A stretch of DNA of 5,913 bases from Deltaproteobacteria bacterium (GCA_030606505.1 JAUWGI010000056.1:1-5913); one strand, 5' to 3'; positions 1 through 5,155 are shown, counted from the stretch's first letter. Translations and numbers: made by a program. The notes: a model not told the origin generated them from the sequence alone.

Positions 1-786
1 ATGAACGAAGTGGTAAGGCTCTTCGCCCGGCCCCGGTTAAAGAAGCCGGTGATGCTGGCTTCCTGGCCCGGCGTCGGCAACGTATCTATAATCGTGGCCA
101 CCTACCTGCTGCGCAAGCTGGATTTTAAGGATTTGGGGGAAATCGAGCCGTCGGCCTTCTTCGACGCCATCGGGGTGGTGGCCAGGGACAATATCGTCGA
201 GGAACCGCAGTTCCCCCAGAACCAGTTCTACTACTGGAAGAACAAGGGCGGGGATAGTGATATAATATTATTTATCGGCGAGGACCAGCCCCTGACCAAG
301 GGCTACGAGCTGGCCAACTGCGTCCTTGATGTCGCCGAGAGGTTTAAGGCCCGGCGGGTATATACCTGCGCCGCCGCCCTGAGCCGCATGCACCACACCG
401 AACAATCGCGGGTGTGGGGGGTGGTCACCAGCCCGCAGATGAGCCCGGAGCTAGCCAAATACGACCTGGTGCAGAAGGGCAACCTGCAGATATCGGGCTT
501 AAACGGGCTGCTGCTGGGGGTAGCCAAGGAGCGGGGCATTGAGGGCATCTGCCTGCTGGGCGAGGTGCCGATGTACGCCACCCGCATCCAGAACCCGGTG
601 GCGGCGGTGGCGGTGCTGGGGGTGCTGACCAGGATGCTGAATATTGAAATCGATATTACCGAGCTGGCCGATATCGCCAGGGAGACCGCCGACAGGATGA
701 AACAGATGGCCGACGAGGCCATGGAAGAGTATATTGACCACTTTACCCAGCCCATCTGGGAACAAAATGAGGAAGAGGAGGAGTAG
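1..786 (+). CDS. PAC2 family protein (proteasome assembly chaperone-like fold)
   Basis: A 261-residue soluble protein of the PAC2 family, named after a eukaryotic proteasome assembly chaperone; bacterial and archaeal members have no settled function. The family signature is the N-terminal ASWPGVGNV at residues 20-28, the equivalent of the G-W-P-G-x-G-N glycine loop. It is followed by a mixed alpha/beta core and the later ISGLNGLLLGVAKERGI and GEVPMYATRIQNP stretches (about residues 164-200). The C-terminus is a helical, acidic tail ending in five Glu. There is no signal peptide or membrane segment. The ATG is the first base of the window; the short lead before the glycine loop is normal for the family, so the gene looks complete at its 5' end, but its ribosome site and promoter are outside. 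It is followed after 3 bases by the HEAT-repeat gene, whose Shine-Dalgarno lies inside its Glu-rich end. Family call firm, role unknown. Confidence 0.85.
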   Translation: MNEVVRLFARPRLKKPVMLASWPGVGNVSIIVATYLLRKLDFKDLGEIEPSAFFDAIGVVARDNIVEEPQFPQNQFYYWKNKGGDSDIILFIGEDQPLTKGYELANCVLDVAERFKARRVYTCAAALSRMHHTEQSRVWGVVTSPQMSPELAKYDLVQKGNLQISGLNGLLLGVAKERGIEGICLLGEVPMYATRIQNPVAAVAVLGVLTRMLNIEIDITELADIARETADRMKQMADEAMEEYIDHFTQPIWEQNEEEEE

Positions 787-789
787 CCA

Positions 790-1743
790 ATGGAACCGGC
801 CCTGCCGCCGCCCGTGGAACAGACCATCGCCAAGCTGGTCAACCCGGATACGAAACTGCTGGATTCGTGGCTGACCGACCTGTCCATCCTGAACGCGGCC
901 GGGCTGAAACAGCTGGAGCAGGCCTGGCCAACCATCGAGCTAAAAAGGCGGCGGCAGATAATGTACCGTCTGGTCGAGTTGGCCGAGGACAACTTCGAGC
1001 TTGACTTCGACGAAATCTTTAAAGAACGCCTAAAGGACGAGGACGCCGAGGTACGGAGCAAGGCTATCGAGGGCCTGTGGGAAAACGAGGAGGCGTCCCT
1101 CATTGAGCCTCTGATTGACCTGCTGGAGAAAGACAGCTCGGAGGAAGTTCAGGCGGCGGCGGCCACGGCGCTGGGCAAGTTCGCCCTGCTCGCCGAGCTG
1201 GAAAAACTGCGCCCCAACTACCGGGACAGGGTATCCCGGAGCCTGCTGGCAGTAATCCAGGACAACGGTAAGCCGGTAGAGGTCAAGCGCCGCGCCCTGG
1301 AAGCGGCGGCGCCGTTAACTTTACCCCAGATGAAGAAGGCTATCGCCGAGGCCTACCAGAGCGGCGATAATAAGCTTAAAATCAGCGCTCTTTTCGCCAT
1401 GGGCAAGAGCGGCAACACCTCCTGGCTGCCCATCCTGCTCAAGGAGCTGACCAGCACCGATGCCGAGATACGCTACGAGGCCACTGGTGCCTGCGGCGAG
1501 CTGGGGGAGGAAGAAGCCGCCTCCTATCTCTGCGAGCTGGTCAACGACCCTGATCCCGACGTCCGGCTGGCGGCTGTCCAGGCACTGGGCAAGATAGGCG
1601 GCCCCGAGGCCAAGGGCTGTCTGGAGAAGTGCCTGAACCATCCCGACGAGGCCATTCAGGGGGCGGCCGAAGAAGCGTTATCACAGCTGGAGGCCGAGGA
1701 GGACCCGCTGTTCTCCCAGATTGAAAACCTCGGGGAAGACTAG
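790..1743 (+). CDS. HEAT-repeat protein
   Basis: A 317-residue protein made almost entirely of paired helices of the HEAT/PBS-lyase type. Recognisable repeat units lie at about residues 85-113 (DAEVRSKAIEGL), 117-140 (EEVQAAAATALGKF), 163-190, 195-220 (ISALFAMGKSG), 224-251 (DAEIRYEATGACGELG) and 255-282 (DPDVRLAAVQALGKIGG), with a last helix to about 300. The D-x-x-V/I-R-x-x-A-x-x-A-L-G-x-G pattern is clearest in the last two. Such solenoids usually serve as protein-binding scaffolds; no catalytic residues are visible. The protein is strongly acidic and lacks a signal peptide, so it is probably cytoplasmic. The start is supported by a purine-rich AGAGGAGGAG at 774-783, seven bases or so before the ATG. 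It sits between the PAC2 and acetyltransferase genes with minimal gaps, which suggests co-expression. Its partner cannot be told from sequence; the PAC2 product is the obvious candidate. Confidence 0.85.
   Translation: MEPALPPPVEQTIAKLVNPDTKLLDSWLTDLSILNAAGLKQLEQAWPTIELKRRRQIMYRLVELAEDNFELDFDEIFKERLKDEDAEVRSKAIEGLWENEEASLIEPLIDLLEKDSSEEVQAAAATALGKFALLAELEKLRPNYRDRVSRSLLAVIQDNGKPVEVKRRALEAAAPLTLPQMKKAIAEAYQSGDNKLKISALFAMGKSGNTSWLPILLKELTSTDAEIRYEATGACGELGEEEAASYLCELVNDPDPDVRLAAVQALGKIGGPEAKGCLEKCLNHPDEAIQGAAEEALSQLEAEEDPLFSQIENLGED
1732..1738 (+). promoter_or_regulatory. Ribosome binding site that decides the acetyltransferase start
   Basis: GGGGAAG ends 6 bases before ATG 1745 and lies inside the last codons of the HEAT-repeat gene. 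The alternative TTG at 1721 has only a GAGGAGG about 19 bases upstream, too far to serve it. This favours the shorter 176-residue protein. Confidence 0.6.
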
Positions 1744-1744
1744 C

Positions 1745-2275
1745 ATGACCAGTGACGGTAAGACCAGGCTGCGGGAAAAAAGGCTGGGTGATGCCAGCTT
1801 TGACTATAGCTGGCAGACCGACCCCGAACTGGCGGCGCTCGACGCCGTCTCGCCGCTGTCGCTCAGCTACCCCGATTATTTAGCCCGCTACGCCGTCGAG
1901 CTACGCTACCCCTCGGCCCGGCGGCAGCGTTTCGCCATCGAAACCTCAGACGGCCAGCACATCGGCAACTGTACCTATTACGCTATTAACAATAAGCGGG
2001 ACGAAGCCGAACTGGGCATCATGATCGGCAACCGCGACTACTGGGACAAGGGCTACGGCGTCGATGCCGTCACCAAACTGCTTGAAGTTATTTTCCGGCA
2101 GACCAGGCTCGACCGGATTTACCTAAAGACCCTGGTGGACAACGCCCGGGCGCAGAAGTGCTTTGCCAGGTGCGGCTTCACCCCCTGCGGCCACCTGAAG
2201 CGGGACGGCTATAACTTCATCCTCATGGAGCTTAACCGCCGGCAGTGGCAGCAGCCAGCCGGAGAAGGAGCTTAA
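1745..2275 (+). CDS. GNAT family N-acetyltransferase (RimJ/RimL-like)
   Basis: A 176-residue acetyltransferase that would move an acetyl group from acetyl-CoA to an amine, in the style of ribosomal protein N-acetyltransferases (RimJ/RimL) and small-molecule relatives. Evidence in order: strand beta 4 EAELGIMIGNRDYW (about 87-100), the acetyl-CoA pyrophosphate loop DKGYGVDAV at 101-109 (a variant of Q/R-x-x-G-x-G/A), and the helix-strand RLDRIYLKTLVDNARAQKCFARCGF at about 121-145, with the N133/A134 and C-F-x-x-x-G-F block typical of the superfamily. Length is normal for a single GNAT domain. I chose ATG 1745 rather than the in-frame TTG at 1721, because GGGGAAG at 1732-1738 is well placed for 1745 and the TTG would overlap the preceding gene by 23 bases with no site of its own. 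It starts one base after the HEAT gene stop. The substrate is unknown. Confidence 0.88.
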   Translation: MTSDGKTRLREKRLGDASFDYSWQTDPELAALDAVSPLSLSYPDYLARYAVELRYPSARRQRFAIETSDGQHIGNCTYYAINNKRDEAELGIMIGNRDYWDKGYGVDAVTKLLEVIFRQTRLDRIYLKTLVDNARAQKCFARCGFTPCGHLKRDGYNFILMELNRRQWQQPAGEGA

Positions 2276-2278
2276 GAG

Positions 2279-2995
2279 ATGACAGACAGGTCAAGCCCCA
2301 ACTGTGCCCGCTGCGTTAAAGGGGACTGCCACCCCCCCATCAAGGCCGGTGAAACTCCCTCAATGGACAAGCTGCCGGCTTTCTGCCCGATGAAAAACGT
2401 GCCCGAGGTCATCGAAAAAGCGGTCGCCGAGTACGCCAGGCCGGAGGTAAAGGAATTCGCCCGGCAGGCCTCAAAACAGGAATTCGAGTGCTACGAGCAC
2501 CTCCCCGACGGCTTGAGACCCAAAAACCCCCGCATCCTGGAGCTAATCCAGTTCGCCGAAAAGTGCGGCTATAAGAAGCTGGGACTGGCCTTCTGCGTGG
2601 GCCTGCTTAATGAAGCTCGTACTTTAACCGAGATACTGGAGAACCACGGCTTCGAGGTCGTCTCGGTCTGCTGCAAGGTGGGCGCCGTGGCCAAGGAGAG
2701 CATCGGCATCAAACCGGAGGAAAAGATAGCTGGCGCTGACCGCTGGGAGTCGATGTGCAATCCCATCGCCCAGGCCGAAATCTTGAACTCGGAAAAGGTT
2801 GACCTGGCCATCATGCTGGGGCTCTGCATCGGCCACGATACCCTGTTTATCAGCTACTGCCGCCGCCCGATGACGGTCATCGCCGTCAAGGACAGGGTTA
2901 CCGGCCACAATCCCTTAGCCACCCTCTACACCTCCTCCACCTACTATGCCCGGCTCCTGGGCAAGGCCAAAAAGAAGCCCCCTCCCCCGTTTTAA
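2279..2995 (+). CDS. DUF1847 family cysteine-rich, putative metal-binding protein
   Basis: A 238-residue cytoplasmic protein of the DUF1847 family, annotated elsewhere as predicted metal-binding, with no established reaction. The N-terminal C9-x2-C12-x4-C17 cluster and C36 in AFCPM look like a zinc or Fe-S site. Conserved family blocks follow: LGLAFCVGLLNEA (101-113), CNPIAQAEILN (160-170), GLCIGHDTLF (181-190) and VIAVKDRVTGHNPLATLY (200-217). There are 12 cysteines in all (9, 12, 17, 36, 71, 96, 106, 131, 132, 160, 183, 194), including an adjacent pair. The start is supported by GGAGAAGGAG at 2261-2270, inside the end of the acetyltransferase gene, three bases from that gene's stop. The tail KKKPPPPF is unusual, and its stop codon lies three bases from the stop of the convergent SDR gene. 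Family call from recalled conserved blocks; function unknown. Confidence 0.86.
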   Translation: MTDRSSPNCARCVKGDCHPPIKAGETPSMDKLPAFCPMKNVPEVIEKAVAEYARPEVKEFARQASKQEFECYEHLPDGLRPKNPRILELIQFAEKCGYKKLGLAFCVGLLNEARTLTEILENHGFEVVSVCCKVGAVAKESIGIKPEEKIAGADRWESMCNPIAQAEILNSEKVDLAIMLGLCIGHDTLFISYCRRPMTVIAVKDRVTGHNPLATLYTSSTYYARLLGKAKKKPPPPF

Positions 2996-2998
2996 CCT

Positions 2999-3910
2999 TC
3001 AATCCTTCTTGGCCGGCGAAGGGTTCTTATAGCCCTCCAGCAGGACTTTAGGCACCTGCTCGATTAGCTCCTCCACCGTCCACAGACCCTGTTTTTTTAC
3101 GATGGACTTCTGCTTCACCGGCTCGGAATAGATAGCGATATCGCCGCCGGTGACATCGAACACCTGCCCGTTGATATCGGCCGCCTCCTCGGTGCACAGG
3201 TAAACAATAAAGGGACCCACCGTCTCCGGACTGGGCGGGTTGGTCAATTCCTCGAATCTCTCTTTGGTCATCAGCCCGGCCTCGTATCGCTTCTTAAAGC
3301 CGGCCACGATGTCGTCGCTCAGGGTAAAGCGGGTGGCGGCGGTCGGGGCGTAGGCGTTGCAGGTCACCCCATATCTCCCCACCTCCCGGGCCACCGCCCG
3401 CGTCAGCCCCACCAGCCCGGCCTTGGCCGCGCCGTAGTTGCAGTGCCCTACCGTGCCCAGCCAGGCGGTAGAGGTAGTATTGATGATTCGGCCCCACTTC
3501 TGCTCCCGCATCGGGCCAGAGGCGAAGCGGATGCAGTTGAAAGAGCCCTTAAGGAAGGAGTCGACGCTCCGGTCCCATTCCTCCTCGCTCATATTCCAGA
3601 CCATGCGGGGGGCGTCGGCGCCGGCGTTATTGACCACGATATCAATCTTGCCGAAGCTGTCCACCGCCGTCTTGACTATCTTCTCGGCGACATCGAACTC
3701 GGAGACACTGCCGAAGAAGGGCACCGCCTCCCCACCCATCCCCTTAATTTCTTTGGCTACGGTCTCGGCATCGCCGCCCTCGGCACCGGGACGGCGGTTA
3801 TTGGTCACCACTTTGGCCCCTTCTCTGGCCAGCGCTATGGCGATGGCTTTACCAATTCCCTGGCTGGAGCCGGTAACAATAGCTACCCTATCTTTTAATC
3901 TCTCGCCCAT
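2999..3910 (-). CDS. SDR family dehydrogenase/reductase, MFE-2-like (3-hydroxyacyl-CoA dehydrogenase or 3-oxoacyl reductase)
   Basis: A 303-residue classical short-chain dehydrogenase that likely interconverts 3-hydroxyacyl and 3-oxoacyl thioesters with a nicotinamide cofactor. The Rossmann motif is TGSSQGIG (G14, G18, G20), with NNAG at 94-97, Y159-x3-K163 as catalytic pair, and CNAYAPTAATRFT (about 185-197), close to the CNTIAPNAGSRMT block of peroxisomal MFE-2. It exceeds the usual 245-260 residues: after the normal SDR end near FDVTGGDIAIYSEP it has some 40 more, partly basic. N38-R39-R40 replaces the Asp that ends strand beta 2 in NAD-dependent forms, hinting at NADP(H). The catalytic Ser is either S147, one residue closer to Tyr than usual, or T146; the helix-E Asn position is Phe119. 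A good Shine-Dalgarno (AGGAAGGA, complement of 3918-3925) precedes the ATG. It is last in the operon and overlaps the MaoC gene by 16 bases. Family call sure; substrate inferred from neighbours. Confidence 0.92.
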   Translation of the reverse strand: MGERLKDRVAIVTGSSQGIGKAIAIALAREGAKVVTNNRRPGAEGGDAETVAKEIKGMGGEAVPFFGSVSEFDVAEKIVKTAVDSFGKIDIVVNNAGADAPRMVWNMSEEEWDRSVDSFLKGSFNCIRFASGPMREQKWGRIINTTSTAWLGTVGHCNYGAAKAGLVGLTRAVAREVGRYGVTCNAYAPTAATRFTLSDDIVAGFKKRYEAGLMTKERFEELTNPPSPETVGPFIVYLCTEEAADINGQVFDVTGGDIAIYSEPVKQKSIVKKQGLWTVEELIEQVPKVLLEGYKNPSPAKKD

Positions 3911-4368
3911 CGTCTTATCCTTCCTTTCCGCTTTTTATCAACCCTGGAGGGCAGCATAACCGTGGCCATACCAGAGGCTGTCTTCTCCCCTTTAGGATTT
4001 TCCGCCCACACACTGCACTCGACGAAGTGCTCGCCGCCGCGGATATATTTCCCGGTCACCTTACCCCGCAGGGTAACCACCTCCCCGGGGTAGTTCATCC
4101 CCTTGTAGCTGCAGCTCAGCTTTCTTAGACTACCCTGTTCCCCCACCCAGTCGGTCATCAGCTGCCCCAGGAAAGCGCCAATCAGCTGCCCGTGGGCGAT
4201 AACCCCCTCCAGCCCCCGGCTCCGGGCGTAGTCCTGGTCATAGTGAATGGGCATATAGTCGCCCACCGCCCCGGCCCACTTCACCAGCTGCGTGGTGGTA
4301 GGCACCTTGACCAGTGGGGTAACCTCGTCACCCTTCCTGACATCCTGGTAATATCGCTGCTCACTCAT
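3895..4368 (-). CDS. MaoC family hydratase/dehydratase (catalytic hot-dog subunit)
   Basis: A 157-residue single hot-dog-fold protein of the MaoC family, which hydrate 2-enoyl thioesters to (3R)-hydroxyacyl products or the reverse. The hydratase motif lies at about residues 31-70: WAGAVGDYMPIHYDQDYARS, with the catalytic pair D37 and H42, then GVIAHGQLIGAFLG, the central helix and its glycine turn. In the common D-x-N-P-x-H form residue 39 would be Asn; here it is Met. The C-terminus is a basic tail (KKRKGRIRRWARD) encoded where the gene overlaps the SDR start by 16 bases and supplies its Shine-Dalgarno. It begins three bases after the stop of the upstream hot-dog gene, with only a weak ribosome site, so translation is probably coupled. 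With that neighbour it likely forms a two-subunit hydratase like mycobacterial HadAB or ChsH1-ChsH2. Family call strong; chain length and carrier (CoA or ACP) unknown. Confidence 0.91.
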   Translation of the reverse strand: MSEQRYYQDVRKGDEVTPLVKVPTTTQLVKWAGAVGDYMPIHYDQDYARSRGLEGVIAHGQLIGAFLGQLMTDWVGEQGSLRKLSCSYKGMNYPGEVVTLRGKVTGKYIRGGEHFVECSVWAENPKGEKTASGMATVMLPSRVDKKRKGRIRRWARD

Positions 4369-4371
4369 CTT

Positions 4372-4800
4372 CTAGTAGCCGATAACCATCTGGCGGCACT
4401 TGGCCACCAGCGCCTGCTCCTTATTTTTATAGGTGCTGTCGAAGGTCATAAAGACCATCTTGCCCGTCTGGCCTTTTCTTTCGCGGAGGTGACTGATTTT
4501 GAAGACTACGGTGATGACATCGCCCAGCTTCATCGGCTGGTAGCTCTCTATCTCGGTGCTGCCCATGAGGACGGTGTTGAAGGGGGTCAGGTTCATCAGG
4601 TCCTCGACGAACTGCTCAAAGCCGACAGACAGTATAAAGGTGGGCGGGGCGATGTTGCCGTCCTTCCAGAGGGGGTTGGTGTCGCCCACAGCGCGGGCGA
4701 AGCGGCGTATCATCTCCCCCTCAATCAGGTACTCTCTGGGCTTCCAGGCCACCCCGACCTTGCCCTTCAGCTTCTCTATACCGGATAAAGTCTCCGCCAT
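4372..4800 (-). CDS. FAS1-like / MaoC N-terminal domain dehydratase subunit
   Basis: A 142-residue hot-dog protein of the MaoC N-terminal (FAS1-like dehydratase) type, usually the structural partner of a catalytic MaoC subunit. The signature is RFARAVGDTNPLW at residues 33-45 followed by IAPPTFILSVGF (50-61). D40, N42 and P43 match the hydratase motif, but Trp45 stands where a catalytic His would be, so this subunit alone is probably inactive. The central part (about 76-120) gives the remaining sheet strands, including STEIESYQPMKLGD. It is first in the minus-strand operon. ATG 4800 is the only plausible start: reading upstream in frame there is a TGA (4834-4836) and no start codon between. 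No clear Shine-Dalgarno precedes it, and the predicted promoter places the transcript start at or next to the ATG. Role by analogy: substrate-tunnel half of a heterodimeric enoyl hydratase. Confidence 0.86.
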   Translation of the reverse strand: MAETLSGIEKLKGKVGVAWKPREYLIEGEMIRRFARAVGDTNPLWKDGNIAPPTFILSVGFEQFVEDLMNLTPFNTVLMGSTEIESYQPMKLGDVITVVFKISHLRERKGQTGKMVFMTFDSTYKNKEQALVAKCRQMVIGY

Positions 4801-4807
4801 ATCTGAA

Positions 4808-4837
4808 AGTTTACTTTGCCCCGATAAGCTGTGTCAA
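4808..4837 (-). promoter_or_regulatory. Promoter of the hot-dog/SDR operon
   Basis: On the minus strand a perfect -35 TTGACA (complement of 4832-4837) is followed after 18 bases by TAAACT (complement of 4808-4813), four of six matches to TATAAT. The expected transcript start is at 4801 or 4800, that is one base before or on the ATG of the first gene, giving a leaderless or nearly leaderless mRNA. The -35 is convincing, the -10 moderate. Confidence 0.6.
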
Positions 4838-4851
4838 GGATAGTTTTTTAT

Positions 4852-4874
4852 TTAAGGGAACCCTATCCCCTTTA
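4852..4874 (+). repeat. Left copy of 23-base direct repeat flanking the hicBA segment
   Basis: Core GAACCCTA followed by a C run and TTTA. It matches 5755-5777 at 20 of 23 positions without gaps, and the similarity fades on as further pyrimidine-rich sequence (TCCCC to the right in both). The two copies are about 900 bases apart and bracket the C-rich region plus hicBA. Confidence 0.65.
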
Positions 4875-4903
4875 TCCCCTTCCCCTTGGCAAGGGGAAGG
4901 GGA
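4875..4903. repeat. Perfect palindrome (14-base arms)
   Basis: Arms at 4875-4888 and 4890-4903 are exact complements around one central base (4889); as RNA the realistic loop is GGC. The inner part is CCTTGGCAAGG. Neither strand has a T run after it, so it does not look like a classical intrinsic terminator. It resembles the REP-like palindromes dispersed in intergenic DNA of many bacteria and directly follows the left 23-base repeat. Confidence 0.7.
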
Positions 4904-4912
4904 ATAATTATA

Positions 4913-4938
4913 TAAAAAGAGGGGGCTTCGCCCCCTCT
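4913..4938 (-). terminator. Intrinsic-terminator-like hairpin, minus strand
   Basis: A 9-base-pair GC-rich stem (arms 4918-4926 and 4930-4938, three-base loop TTC on the plus strand) is followed on the minus strand by TTTTT and AT-rich sequence (4917 downwards). On the plus strand no T run follows. No minus-strand gene lies upstream of it in the window, so it may insulate the hot-dog/SDR operon promoter from antisense transcription coming out of the hicBA region, or be part of a repeat element. Confidence 0.5.
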
Positions 4939-4975
4939 CAAACACCCCCATACTTGATGCTTCGCCTCCCCTTCT

Positions 4976-4988
4976 CCCCCCACCCCCC
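4976..4988 (+). repeat. C6-A-C6 block, copy 1
   Basis: Six C, one A, six C, preceded by CTTCT. An identical 13-base block occurs at 5078-5090, preceded by CTTCTT. Shorter relatives of the same C-run/A/C-run pattern are at 4943-4950, 5809-5824 and 5857-5866. Confidence 0.7.
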
Positions 4989-5003
4989 GTAAAAAAATCT
5001 AAA

Positions 5004-5018
5004 AGAGGTTTCACCTCT
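5004..5018. repeat. Small hairpin AGAGGT-TTC-ACCTCT
   Basis: A six-base-pair stem with loop TTC. Its outer stem (AGAGG...CCTCT) and loop are the same as in the hairpin at 4918-4938, and both are preceded by a run of A. The two may be diverged copies of one element. No T run follows on the plus strand; on the minus strand TTTTAGATTTTTTT follows (complement of 4990-5003), so it could act as a weak second minus-strand terminator. Confidence 0.5.
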
Positions 5019-5021
5019 GTT

Positions 5022-5036
5022 GGGCGGGTGGGTGGG
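5022..5036 (+). other. G-quadruplex motif
   Basis: Four runs of exactly three G separated by single bases: GGGCGGGTGGGTGGG. Single-base loops of this kind form very stable parallel quadruplexes in vitro (established for the motif class). It lies about 90 bases before the hicBA -35 box on the non-template strand side. Confidence 0.75.
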
Positions 5037-5077
5037 AAACAAAACGCCCTCTAAAAACGGGGCAATCCCCCCTTCTT

Positions 5078-5090
5078 CCCCCCACCCCCC
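5078..5090 (+). repeat. C6-A-C6 block, copy 2
   Basis: Identical to 4976-4988 over 13 bases, with a near-identical pyrimidine lead. It sits 36 bases before the -35 box of hicBA. Confidence 0.7.
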
Positions 5091-5125
5091 AATTAGGCGA
5101 TTTGTCCTATGCCCCAATCGTAATC

Positions 5126-5155
5126 TTGACAATTTTGCTTATGGGTGCTTATACT
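5126..5155 (+). promoter_or_regulatory. Promoter of hicBA
   Basis: Perfect -35 TTGACA (5126-5131), 18-base spacer, and -10 TATACT (5150-5155), five of six matches. Transcription would start near 5162, leaving a leader of roughly 83 bases before the GTG of hicB. The spacer contains two TGCTTAT heptamers (5136-5142 and 5146-5152) ten bases apart, the second running into the -10, a possible operator. Confidence 0.7.

Noticed and set aside
303..1103. Long open frame on the minus strand opposite the PAC2 and HEAT genes
   Set aside because: Ser- and Arg-rich translation with no recognisable domain, antisense to two well-supported genes; typical shadow frame of GC-rich coding DNA.
1721..1744. TTG start for the acetyltransferase, adding eight residues
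   Set aside because: No suitably placed ribosome site and a 23-base overlap with the HEAT gene; ATG 1745 has a well-spaced GGGGAAG.
2965..3014. Inverted repeat GGCCAA...AGAAG with CTTCTTGGCC across the convergent gene ends, as a shared terminator
   Set aside because: The stem has a three-base bulge and a loop of 27 bases, is mostly AT in its inner part and has no T run; it probably reflects the Lys-rich ends of both proteins.
3438..3959. Plus-strand open frames opposite the SDR gene
   Set aside because: They mirror the SDR codons, lack a ribosome site and show no family motif.
4192..4788. A 198-codon plus-strand open frame opposite the two hot-dog genes
   Set aside because: The minus-strand proteins have clear hot-dog motifs; this frame is His-, Leu- and Gly-rich without any domain and would run through two real genes.
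4940..5100. CRISPR-like array in the repeated C-rich blocks
   Set aside because: Repeats are short, irregularly spaced, low complexity and without unique spacers of even length; no cas genes nearby.
4811..5132. Two minus-strand open frames through the C-rich intergenic region
   Set aside because: Low-complexity Gly/Arg/Pro translations arising from repeats, without ribosome sites or family similarity.
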